Below, piece after piece: positions 24,139 to 30,598 of a DNA stretch of 30,598 nucleotides. How positions within the stretch are numbered: position 1 is the stretch's first letter; the number at the start of each line of letters is the position of its first letter. The DNA comes from an uncultured Clostridia bacterium. Its GTDB lineage: Bacteria > Bacillota > Clostridia > TANB77 > CAG-508. The DNA is taken from positions 1-30,598 of the forward strand of contig CAKPCG010000021.1 of NCBI GenBank assembly GCA_934141475.1. The letters run 5' to 3'. Under the pieces are notes generated by a model. That model worked only from the letters and a program-made list of their open reading frames with translations. It ran no database searches and was not told the origin of the DNA. The translations under genes were made by a program, and so were the position numbers.

Positions 24139-25323
24139 ATGAATAAAAAAACAATAAAAGATATAGATTTAAAAGACAAAAAGGTACTTGTAAGATGTGA
24201 TTTTAATGTACCTATGGATGGAGAACAAAATATAACAGACAATAGAAGAATTGTAGCTGCTTTACCTACAATAAAATATTTATTAGAACAAAATTGTAAA
24301 GTTGTATTATGTTCACATTTAGGAAGACCAAAAGGAGAATTTAAACCGGAATACTCATTAAAACCAGTTGCAAAAGAATTATCTAAATTATTAGGTAAAG
24401 ATGTAATAATGGCAGAAGATGTAATTGGAAAAGATGCAAAAATAAAAGCAGAAAACTTAAAAAATGGAGAAGTAATGTTACTTGAAAATTTAAGATTCCA
24501 TAGAGAAGAAACAGATAATGATCCAGAATTTTCAAAAGAGTTGGCATCATTTGGAGAAATATTTGTAAATGATGCGTTTGGAACAGCCCATAGAGCACAT
24601 GCTTCAACAGAAGGTGTTACAAAATACTTGCCAGCTGTATCAGGATTTTTAATTGAGAAAGAACTTAAATTCTTAGGAGAAGCCTTAGAAAATCCAGAAA
24701 GACCATTTGTTGCAATACTTGGTGGTTCGAAAGTATCTGATAAAATAGGTGTAATAGAAAATTTATTAGAAAAAGTAGATACATTAATAATAGGTGGAGC
24801 AATGGCATATACATTTTTCAAAGCACAAGGATATAGCGTAGGAGACTCACTTTGTGAAGATGATAAAATAGATTTAGCATTAGAAATAATGGAAAAAGCA
24901 AAAGAAAAAAATGTAAAATTCTTACTTCCAGTTGATAATAGAATTGGAAAAGAATTTAAACCAGACACAGAATCAAAAGTAGTAAAATCAACAGAAATAC
25001 CAGATGGATGGGAAGGCCTAGACATTGGAGATGAAACAATAAAATTATATAAAGAAGAATTAAAAAATGCTAAAACAATAGTATGGAATGGTCCTGTTGG
25101 AGTATTTGAATTTGATAAATTTGCAGTAGGAACAAATGAAATTGCAAAAGCATTAGGAGAAATAGATGCTGTAAAAATCATAGGAGGAGGAGACTCAGCA
25201 GCAGCAGTTGAAAAAGCAGGTTTGGCAGAAAAAATGACACATATATCTACTGGTGGTGGAGCATCACTTGAGTTTTTAGAGGGCAAAAAATTACCAGGAA
25301 TAGAAGCTTTACAAGATAAATAA
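24139..25323 (+). CDS. pgk: Phosphoglycerate kinase
   Basis: Transfers phosphate from 1,3-bisphosphoglycerate to ADP, making ATP. The 394-residue protein shows the N-terminal substrate motif VLVRCDFNVPM, SHLGRPKGE, NDAFGTAHRAHAS, and the nucleotide motifs LGGSKVSDKI and IGGGDSAAAVE. ATG 24139 is preferred over the TTG at 24127, which overlaps the purine-rich site AAAGGAATTGGA. It lies between the gap hairpin and ispG, 55 bases before the ispG start. The opposite strand is also open for about 400 codons, an artefact of codon use. Confidence 0.97.
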   Translation: MNKKTIKDIDLKDKKVLVRCDFNVPMDGEQNITDNRRIVAALPTIKYLLEQNCKVVLCSHLGRPKGEFKPEYSLKPVAKELSKLLGKDVIMAEDVIGKDAKIKAENLKNGEVMLLENLRFHREETDNDPEFSKELASFGEIFVNDAFGTAHRAHASTEGVTKYLPAVSGFLIEKELKFLGEALENPERPFVAILGGSKVSDKIGVIENLLEKVDTLIIGGAMAYTFFKAQGYSVGDSLCEDDKIDLALEIMEKAKEKNVKFLLPVDNRIGKEFKPDTESKVVKSTEIPDGWEGLDIGDETIKLYKEELKNAKTIVWNGPVGVFEFDKFAVGTNEIAKALGEIDAVKIIGGGDSAAAVEKAGLAEKMTHISTGGGASLEFLEGKKLPGIEALQDK

Positions 25324-25378
25324 TGTGCCAAAAAGCAAAGCTATTTTTGCTATAAAAAGAAATGGAGAAATAATAAAA

Positions 25379-26434
25379 ATGAAAAGAACCGAAACAAGAC
25401 AAATTATGGTAGGAAATGTAAAACTTGGAGGACAAAATAAGGTTGTAATACAGTCTATGACAAATACAAAAACAAAAGATGTAGCATCAACAGTAAAACA
25501 GATATTAGCCTTAGAAAAAGCAGGATGCGAAATTATAAGAGTTGCATGTTTGGATATAGAGGACGCAAAGGCTATAAAAGAAATAAAAAAACAAATTCAT
25601 ATTCCAATAGTTGCTGATATTCATTTTGACTATAAAATTGCATTAGAAGCAATAAATAGTGGGGTAAATAAAATTAGAATTAACCCAGGAAATATTGGAA
25701 GCAAAGAAAAAGTTATAAAAGTAGTTGATGCTTGTAAGGAAAAAAATATTCCAATAAGAATAGGGGTAAATGCGGGCTCTTTAGAGAAAGATTTACTAGA
25801 AAAGTATGGAAAACCAACAGCAGAAGCAATGGTAGAAAGTGCTAAAAAACATGTTGAAATTTTAGAAGAATTAGATTTTTATGATATTGCATTATCATTA
25901 AAAGCATCTAATTTAGATTTATGTATAAAAGCATATGAACTTGCAAGCAAAGAATTTAATTATCCAATACATCTTGGAATAACAGAGGCAGGAACAGAAT
26001 TTAGTGGAACAATAAAGTCAAGTATTGGACTTGGAATTCTACTAAGAGAGGGAATTGGAGATACAATTAGAGTTTCTTTATCTGATGATCCTGTAAAAGA
26101 AATAAAAGTTGCAAAAGAAATTTTAAAAGATTGCAATTTATATAAAGGCGTTCCAACTTTGGTTTCTTGCCCAACATGTGGAAGAACTAGAATAGATTTA
26201 ATACCTATGGCAAAAGAAATGGAAGAATTTTTACAAAATATCCATTCAGATATAACGGTTGCTGTAATGGGATGTGTAGTAAATGGTCCAGGAGAGGCAA
26301 GAGAAGCAGATATAGGAATTGCAGGTGGTATAAATGAAGGAATACTATTTAAAAAAGGTGAAATTGTAAGAAAAATTAAAGAAGATGACTTGGTAAGTAC
26401 ATTAAAAGAAGAAATTTTAAAAATGACAAAATAG
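25379..26434 (+). CDS. ispG: 4-hydroxy-3-methylbut-2-enyl diphosphate synthase (MEP pathway)
   Basis: Iron-sulfur enzyme converting MEcPP to HMBPP, the sixth step after DXP formation in the MEP isoprenoid route. The 351-residue protein has the barrel start RQIMVGNVKLGG, VIQSMTNTKTKD, VADIHFDY, and the 4Fe-4S ligands C264 and C267 (SCPTCGRT) and C299 (GCVVNGPGEA) with the following Glu. ATG 25379 with GGAG 11 bases upstream is chosen; an in-frame GTG at 25325 follows the pgk stop with no site and gives a non-conserved extension. It is followed closely by ispH, so consecutive steps are co-expressed. Confidence 0.96.
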   Translation: MKRTETRQIMVGNVKLGGQNKVVIQSMTNTKTKDVASTVKQILALEKAGCEIIRVACLDIEDAKAIKEIKKQIHIPIVADIHFDYKIALEAINSGVNKIRINPGNIGSKEKVIKVVDACKEKNIPIRIGVNAGSLEKDLLEKYGKPTAEAMVESAKKHVEILEELDFYDIALSLKASNLDLCIKAYELASKEFNYPIHLGITEAGTEFSGTIKSSIGLGILLREGIGDTIRVSLSDDPVKEIKVAKEILKDCNLYKGVPTLVSCPTCGRTRIDLIPMAKEMEEFLQNIHSDITVAVMGCVVNGPGEAREADIGIAGGINEGILFKKGEIVRKIKEDDLVSTLKEEILKMTK

Positions 26435-26445
26435 GAGTAGATTAT

Positions 26446-27324
26446 ATGGAAATAATACAAGGAAAGACAAGTGGTTTTTGCTATGGAGTAAAAAATGCTG
26501 TAGATGGTGCAATAAATGAACTAGATAATTCAAATGAAAAAATATATTGCTTAGGAGAACTAGTTCATAACAAAACTGTTACAGATGAGTTAGAAAAAAA
26601 AGGAATAATATTTATAGATGATATAAATAAATCAAAAGGAAAAACCATAATAAGAGCTCATGGGATAGAAAAAACAATATATGAAAAAGCAAAAGAAAGA
26701 AATATCCAGTTGATAGATTTAACTTGTCCAAATGTTTTAAGAATTCATGAAATTGTTGAGGACTTTTCAAAAAAAGGATATTATATATTTTTAATTGGAA
26801 AAAAAGAACATCCTGAAATAATTGGAACATATAGTTTTGCTGGAAAAAACTGTTTTATAATATCTAAAAAAGAAGAAGTAAAAGACGGTATAGATAATTT
26901 AAAAAATAGTAAACTTACAAACCTATTAGTTATTTCTCAAACAACATATAATTTACAAGTCTTTGAAGATATATTAAACGAAACTAAAAATCAACTAGCA
27001 AATGAAAATATAAATATTGAAGTAAAAAACACAATATGCCATGCAACAGAACTTAGACAAAAAGAAACAGAAAAAATATCTAAAATAGTTGATTTAATGA
27101 TAATTGTTGGAGGAAAAAATAGTTCTAATACAACGAAACTTTATGATATATCAATCAAAAACTGCCCAAATGTAATTTTTGTTCAAGATAAAGATGAATT
27201 AGATATAGATAAAATAAAAGGGGCTAGTAAAATTGGAATTATGGCAGGAGCATCAACACCTAAAAAAAGTGTGGATGAAATAATAGAAAAATTAGGAGGA
27301 ATAAATTTATGCGAAAAAAAGTAA
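26446..27324 (+). CDS. ispH: 4-hydroxy-3-methylbut-2-enyl diphosphate reductase (MEP pathway)
   Basis: Iron-sulfur reductase that turns HMBPP into IPP and DMAPP, the final MEP step. The 292-residue protein keeps the three cluster cysteines C12 (GFCYGV), C94 (LTCPNV) and C198 (TICHATELRQ), H41 in LVHNK, H122 and E124 in HPE, and the SSNTTKL substrate loop. There is no C-terminal S1-domain extension of the kind found in many Clostridia. It starts 11 bases after ispG and overlaps tpiA by 16 bases, so translation of the two is coupled. Confidence 0.96.
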   Translation: MEIIQGKTSGFCYGVKNAVDGAINELDNSNEKIYCLGELVHNKTVTDELEKKGIIFIDDINKSKGKTIIRAHGIEKTIYEKAKERNIQLIDLTCPNVLRIHEIVEDFSKKGYYIFLIGKKEHPEIIGTYSFAGKNCFIISKKEEVKDGIDNLKNSKLTNLLVISQTTYNLQVFEDILNETKNQLANENINIEVKNTICHATELRQKETEKISKIVDLMIIVGGKNSSNTTKLYDISIKNCPNVIFVQDKDELDIDKIKGASKIGIMAGASTPKKSVDEIIEKLGGINLCEKK

Positions 27325-28061
27325 TTGCAGGAAATTGGAAAATGAATATGCTTCCAAATGAGGCAATGGAAATGATAACTAAATTAGCACCATTGGTTAA
27401 AGATAGCGAAAATGAAGTAGTATTATGTGTACCATATACAGATTTGTTTTATAGTTTATTATCTGCTCAAGATACAAATATAAAAATAGGAGCTCAAAAT
27501 ATGCACTTTGAAGAAAAAGGAGCATATACAGGAGAAATTTCTGGAAAGATGCTAAAAACAATAGGTGTAGAATATGTAATAATTGGCCATTCTGAAAGAA
27601 GACAATATTTTGCTGAAACTGATGAAACAGTTAATAAAAAAGTAAAAGCTGCATTTTTAAATGAATTAAAACCAATAGTATGTGTTGGAGAAACATTATC
27701 TCAAAGAGAAGAGGGATTGGCATATGAAATAATAACTTCTCAAACTCAAAAAGCATTAGAAGGTTTAAGTGAAGAACAAGTAGCAAATACAATAATTGCC
27801 TATGAACCAATCTGGGCAATTGGAACAGGAAAGACAGCTACAAGTCAAGATGCAAACGAAGCATGCAAAAAAATAAGAGAAAAAATTGCCCAAATCTATG
27901 GACAAAACGTAGCAAATAGGGTTATAATACAGTATGGCGGAAGTATGAAACCAGAAAATGCCAAAGAATTATTAGAAATGTCAGATATAGATGGAGGCCT
28001 AATTGGAGGAGCAAGTCTAAAATCTGAAACATTTGAAAAAATAGTTAATTATAACAAATAA
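27309..28061 (+). CDS. tpiA: Triosephosphate isomerase
   Basis: Interconverts dihydroxyacetone phosphate and glyceraldehyde 3-phosphate. The 250-residue barrel has GNWKMN with K11, IIGHSERR with H94, AYEPIWAIGTG with catalytic E166 and the phosphate loop YGGSMKPEN and GGLIGGASL. The start ATG lies inside the ispH 3' end; TTAGGAGG, in the ispH coding sequence, is the ribosome binding site. It supplies the G3P used both by gap and, with pyruvate, by the MEP pathway. Confidence 0.97.
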   Translation: MRKKVIAGNWKMNMLPNEAMEMITKLAPLVKDSENEVVLCVPYTDLFYSLLSAQDTNIKIGAQNMHFEEKGAYTGEISGKMLKTIGVEYVIIGHSERRQYFAETDETVNKKVKAAFLNELKPIVCVGETLSQREEGLAYEIITSQTQKALEGLSEEQVANTIIAYEPIWAIGTGKTATSQDANEACKKIREKIAQIYGQNVANRVIIQYGGSMKPENAKELLEMSDIDGGLIGGASLKSETFEKIVNYNK

Positions 28062-28147
28062 AATATTTAAATTAAACAAAAAATATTTATAAAAAATCCC
28101 CATAAGGAATAAATTAACTGATAAATAAGGAAGGAAGGAAATTTTTT

Positions 28148-29680
28148 ATGGATAATAAATTAACAATGCTAATGATATTAGATGGTTTTGGAGATAATTC
28201 AAACAAAGAAGGAAATGCAGTAAAATTAGCAAATACACCTAATATTGACAAGCTTATGAAAAAATATCCTATAACAAAAATTGCAGCAAGTGGATTAGCT
28301 GTAGGCTTACCAGAAGGACAAATGGGAAATTCAGAAGTAGGTCATACCAATATTGGAGCTGGAAGAATAGTATATCAAGAACTAACAAGAATAACAAAAT
28401 CAATAGAAGATGGAGATTTCTTTAGCAATGAAGAATTTGTAAAAGCAATTGAAAATTGCAAGAAAAATAATTCAAAACTTCATATATTAGGATTGGTGTC
28501 AGATGGAGGAGTTCATAGTCATAATAGACATTTATATGGACTATTAGAAATGGCTAAGAGAAGAGATTTTGAAGATGTTTATGTACATTGTTTCTTAGAT
28601 GGAAGAGATACACCTCCTGCATCAGCAGAAAACTATATACAAGAGCTAGAAGAAAAAATGCAAGAAAAAGGAATTGGAAAAATAGCTTCAATTTCAGGAA
28701 GATTTTATGCAATGGATAGAGATAAACGTTGGAATAGAATTCAAAAAGCATATGATGCAATGGTATATGGTAAAGGAGAAACATCTGCAAGTGCAATAAG
28801 TGCTATAGAAAGTTCTTACCAAAAAGAAGTATTTGACGAATTTGTAGAACCAACAGTTATAGTAAATGGAGAAAAGCCAGTAGCTACAATAGAAGATGGG
28901 GATTCAGTAATATTCTTTAATTTTAGACCAGATAGAGCAAGACAAATTACAAGAGCTATAGTAGACAAAGAATTTAACGAATTTGAAACAAAGAAAATGA
29001 ACCTTTATTTTGTATGCTTTACAAGTTATGACGAAACAATGCCTAATGTTCATATAGCATTTAAAAAAGAGCCTGTAAAAAATACTTTAGGTGAAGTAAT
29101 AAGCAAAAATGGTGGAAAGCAATTAAGAATTGCCGAAACAGAAAAATATGCACATGTTACATTTTTCTTTAATGGAGGAGAAGAAAAACAATATGAGGGA
29201 GAAGACAGAATTTTAGTTCCATCTCCAAAAGTAGAAACATATGATATGCAACCAGAAATGAGTGCATATGAAGTAACAGAAAAAGTAGTAGATGCAATAA
29301 ATTCAAAAAAATATAATTGTATAATATTAAATTATGCAAATCCAGATATGGTAGGTCACACAGGAAGTTTACCAGCTGCTATAAAAGCAATTGAAACAGT
29401 TGACGAATGTGTTGGAAAAGTAGTAGATGCAATACTTGCTCAAAAGGCAAATCTATTAATTACAGCAGATCACGGAAATGCTGAGCAAATGATAGATTAT
29501 AAAACTGGTGAACCACATACTGCACATACAACAAATTTAGTACCATTAATTTTAATTTCTGAAAAAGAAAATGTGAAATTAAAAGAAGGAAAATTAGCAG
29601 ATTTAGCACCAACAATGTTAGAACTTATGGGAATTGAAAAACCAGAAGAGATGACAGGAGAAAGCTTAATTGAAAAATAA
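28148..29680 (+). CDS. gpmI: 2,3-bisphosphoglycerate-independent phosphoglycerate mutase
   Basis: Manganese-dependent enzyme converting 3- to 2-phosphoglycerate. The 510-residue protein has the alkaline-phosphatase-fold metal site: LMILDGFG (D12), QMGNSEVGH with phosphoserine S62, the substrate region SDGGVHSH and FLDGRDTPP, ISGRFYAMDRD, and the second metal cluster ITADHGNAEQM plus HTAHTTN. GGAAGGAAGG precedes the ATG. It lies 86 bases after tpiA with no terminator of note between, so co-transcription is likely. Confidence 0.97.
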   Translation: MDNKLTMLMILDGFGDNSNKEGNAVKLANTPNIDKLMKKYPITKIAASGLAVGLPEGQMGNSEVGHTNIGAGRIVYQELTRITKSIEDGDFFSNEEFVKAIENCKKNNSKLHILGLVSDGGVHSHNRHLYGLLEMAKRRDFEDVYVHCFLDGRDTPPASAENYIQELEEKMQEKGIGKIASISGRFYAMDRDKRWNRIQKAYDAMVYGKGETSASAISAIESSYQKEVFDEFVEPTVIVNGEKPVATIEDGDSVIFFNFRPDRARQITRAIVDKEFNEFETKKMNLYFVCFTSYDETMPNVHIAFKKEPVKNTLGEVISKNGGKQLRIAETEKYAHVTFFFNGGEEKQYEGEDRILVPSPKVETYDMQPEMSAYEVTEKVVDAINSKKYNCIILNYANPDMVGHTGSLPAAIKAIETVDECVGKVVDAILAQKANLLITADHGNAEQMIDYKTGEPHTAHTTNLVPLILISEKENVKLKEGKLADLAPTMLELMGIEKPEEMTGESLIEK

Positions 29681-29760
29681 TAATTCTGCGTTGTTTGAGG
29701 AAAATTCTTCTATAAACTAAAGAGAATTACCTCTAAAAGAAAATAGGAGTGTAAAAAAGG

Positions 29761-30495
29761 ATGCTTAGAACGACAAAAAACATGAAAGATAAATATGAAA
29801 AAATTCAAAATTATCTGTTTGACTTAATTCCTGAAAAATGGGATGAAATATATCTATATGCTTCTATAGTTGATAGACCAGGTAGTGTTCAAACAGGAGA
29901 AATGTATTTTTATTATTTACCAAAGGGGTTATTAAAAAAGAAACCAGTAAATGTATATGAAGTACCAAAAAGATTTAATATAAATGAATCTGAATATTTG
30001 AAACTTGTAGATAATTTATATCAAACAATAAAAGATTTAAGACAAGATTTTGAAGATACAGAGCAAGATTTATGGACAAATATTACAATATCTATTGCAC
30101 ATTGCAGATTTAAAGTCGAGTTTAACTATGACAAAATAAGTCAAGAAGAATATGCAAGTTATGTAAGACATGTAATATGGAGATATAAATATTTACATTT
30201 AGGTGGAGAAATAAAAGAAGAAAGAAAAATCTTAGATAAGTATTTTGAACACAAACTTGATTTAGAAGGTAAAAAAGAGGAATATCAGGCGGGAATGTAC
30301 CTAAAAACTGCAAACAATATTGTAGGATATGATAGAGAAATAAAAGCTGTTCAAGAAAAACAAAAAGAGCAGAAAATAAAATCTGCCGAAATAGAAGAAA
30401 GAAAAAAAGAAAAGCGTCTACAAAGAGCTAAAAAAGAGGCAGAAAAAAGACGTAAAGAAGAAGAAAAAAATAAAAATCAAATTTTAAAAATGTAA
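29761..30495 (+). CDS. YezG-family (DUF600-like) immunity protein with charged tail
   Basis: The first 150 residues match the YezG immunity family: LIPEKWDEIYLYASIV, EMYFYYLPKG, YEVPKRFNINESEY, and DTEQDLWTNITISI followed by a beta-rich segment. YezG-type proteins neutralise LXG-type toxins secreted by type VII systems. Residues from about 190 to 244 form a Lys/Glu/Arg-rich helical tail not typical of the family. No toxin, WXG100 or type VII gene lies in the window, so it looks like an orphan between gpmI and the next glycolytic gene. The start ATG at 29761 has AGGAG 11 bases upstream; a later ATG at 29782 lacks a site. Family call is from motif recognition only. Confidence 0.65.
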   Translation: MLRTTKNMKDKYEKIQNYLFDLIPEKWDEIYLYASIVDRPGSVQTGEMYFYYLPKGLLKKKPVNVYEVPKRFNINESEYLKLVDNLYQTIKDLRQDFEDTEQDLWTNITISIAHCRFKVEFNYDKISQEEYASYVRHVIWRYKYLHLGGEIKEERKILDKYFEHKLDLEGKKEEYQAGMYLKTANNIVGYDREIKAVQEKQKEQKIKSAEIEERKKEKRLQRAKKEAEKRRKEEEKNKNQILKM

Positions 30496-30515
30496 ACTAA
30501 GTTAAAAATAGTAGT

Positions 30516-30543
30516 TGCAACAAGTAACTGCATTTTATATAAA
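30516..30543 (+). promoter_or_regulatory. Possible promoter of the last gene
   Basis: TTGCAA (30516-30521), 16 bases, TATAAA (30538-30543). The leader would be only about 15 bases, just covering AAAGGAGG, so this is tentative. A weak 7-bp hairpin (30512-30530) overlaps the -35. Confidence 0.35.
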
Positions 30544-30564
30544 TATTTAAAGGAGGAATTTCAA

Positions 30565-30598
30565 ATGAAAGAATATTTGGAAATTGACGAAGTAAGAG
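30565..30598 (+). CDS. eno: Probable enolase, first 11 codons only
   Basis: MKEYLEIDEVR follows a strong AAAGGAGG site with 9-base spacing. Enolases of Clostridia begin with closely similar residues (M-K-x-Y-L-E-I-x-x-V), and enolase is the glycolytic step after gpmI, so the context fits well. Enolase dehydrates 2-phosphoglycerate to phosphoenolpyruvate. The rest lies beyond the window, so the call rests on 11 residues and position. Confidence 0.65.
   Translation, partial: MKEYLEIDEVR

Noticed and set aside
24114..25331. Open frame of about 400 codons on the minus strand opposite pgk
   Set aside because: It mirrors pgk codon by codon, is very Ser/Phe/Pro-rich, matches no family and has no ribosome binding site. 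The plus-strand pgk is certain.
25325..25379. Upstream GTG start for ispG
   Set aside because: It follows the pgk stop by one base with no ribosome binding site, and adds residues not found in the family; ATG 25379 fits the usual start.
28062..28147. Terminator between tpiA and gpmI
   Set aside because: Only AT-rich partial pairing (AAATATTT copies) was found, with no GC-containing stem or proper T run.

Overview
The window is AT-rich (roughly 30% GC by eye) and carries Gram-positive expression signals: AGGAGG-type ribosome binding sites, sigma-A promoters and hairpin plus T-run terminators. Gene content (YlbF, YqeG, CD1247-like, DUF421/DUF4363, YhaO/YhaN, Firmicutes-type 6S RNA, acetate kinase) points to an anaerobic member of the Clostridia, probably an uncultivated gut lineage. 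I cannot name the species. No tRNA, rRNA, CRISPR array, insertion sequence or prophage was seen.

Layout. 1-1095 is the 3' part of acetate kinase. 1246-4843 is a two-gene unit: an 833-residue adenosine-deaminase-like protein with a SLOG-like C-terminus, and a CMP-kinase-like protein with a ParB-like C-terminus. 4956-9234 is a GTP-synthesis block: guaB (+), then a RelA/SpoT-domain gene and guaA (both -). 9394-11250 encodes a UDP-sugar pyrophosphorylase fused to a left-handed beta-helix. 11328-12926 holds small membrane proteins. 13082-18970 is a co-directional run: GT4 glycosyltransferase, YlbF-like, membrane HEXXH protein, YqeG phosphatase, prepilin peptidase, Xaa-Pro peptidase, EF-P, CD1247-like. 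19077-22510 is the yhaO/yhaN-type DNA repair pair. 22641-22848 is 6S RNA. 23022-30598 is a central-carbon block: gap, pgk, ispG, ispH, tpiA, gpmI, a YezG-like immunity gene and the first codons of a probable enolase.

How the genes work together. Lower glycolysis is nearly complete and interleaved with the last two MEP isoprenoid enzymes. The purine block puts both GTP-making enzymes beside a putative alarmone gene and an unusual deaminase/kinase pair.

Most interesting observation. The prepilin peptidase gene (15970-16730) needs two +1 frame shifts, at 16021 and 16400. Each falls on an in-frame CGG codon followed by A, and skipping the C restores a GGA glycine codon. In a by-eye scan these are the only in-frame CGG codons in the window's genes apart from one in the compositionally foreign RelA-like gene. 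This could be programmed recoding at a starved or unassigned codon, or two errors or mutations of the same kind. Other leads are the deaminase/kinase cassette, an IMP dehydrogenase closely resembling the Tritrichomonas foetus enzyme, and palindromes inside the guaA, guaB and glycosyltransferase promoters.
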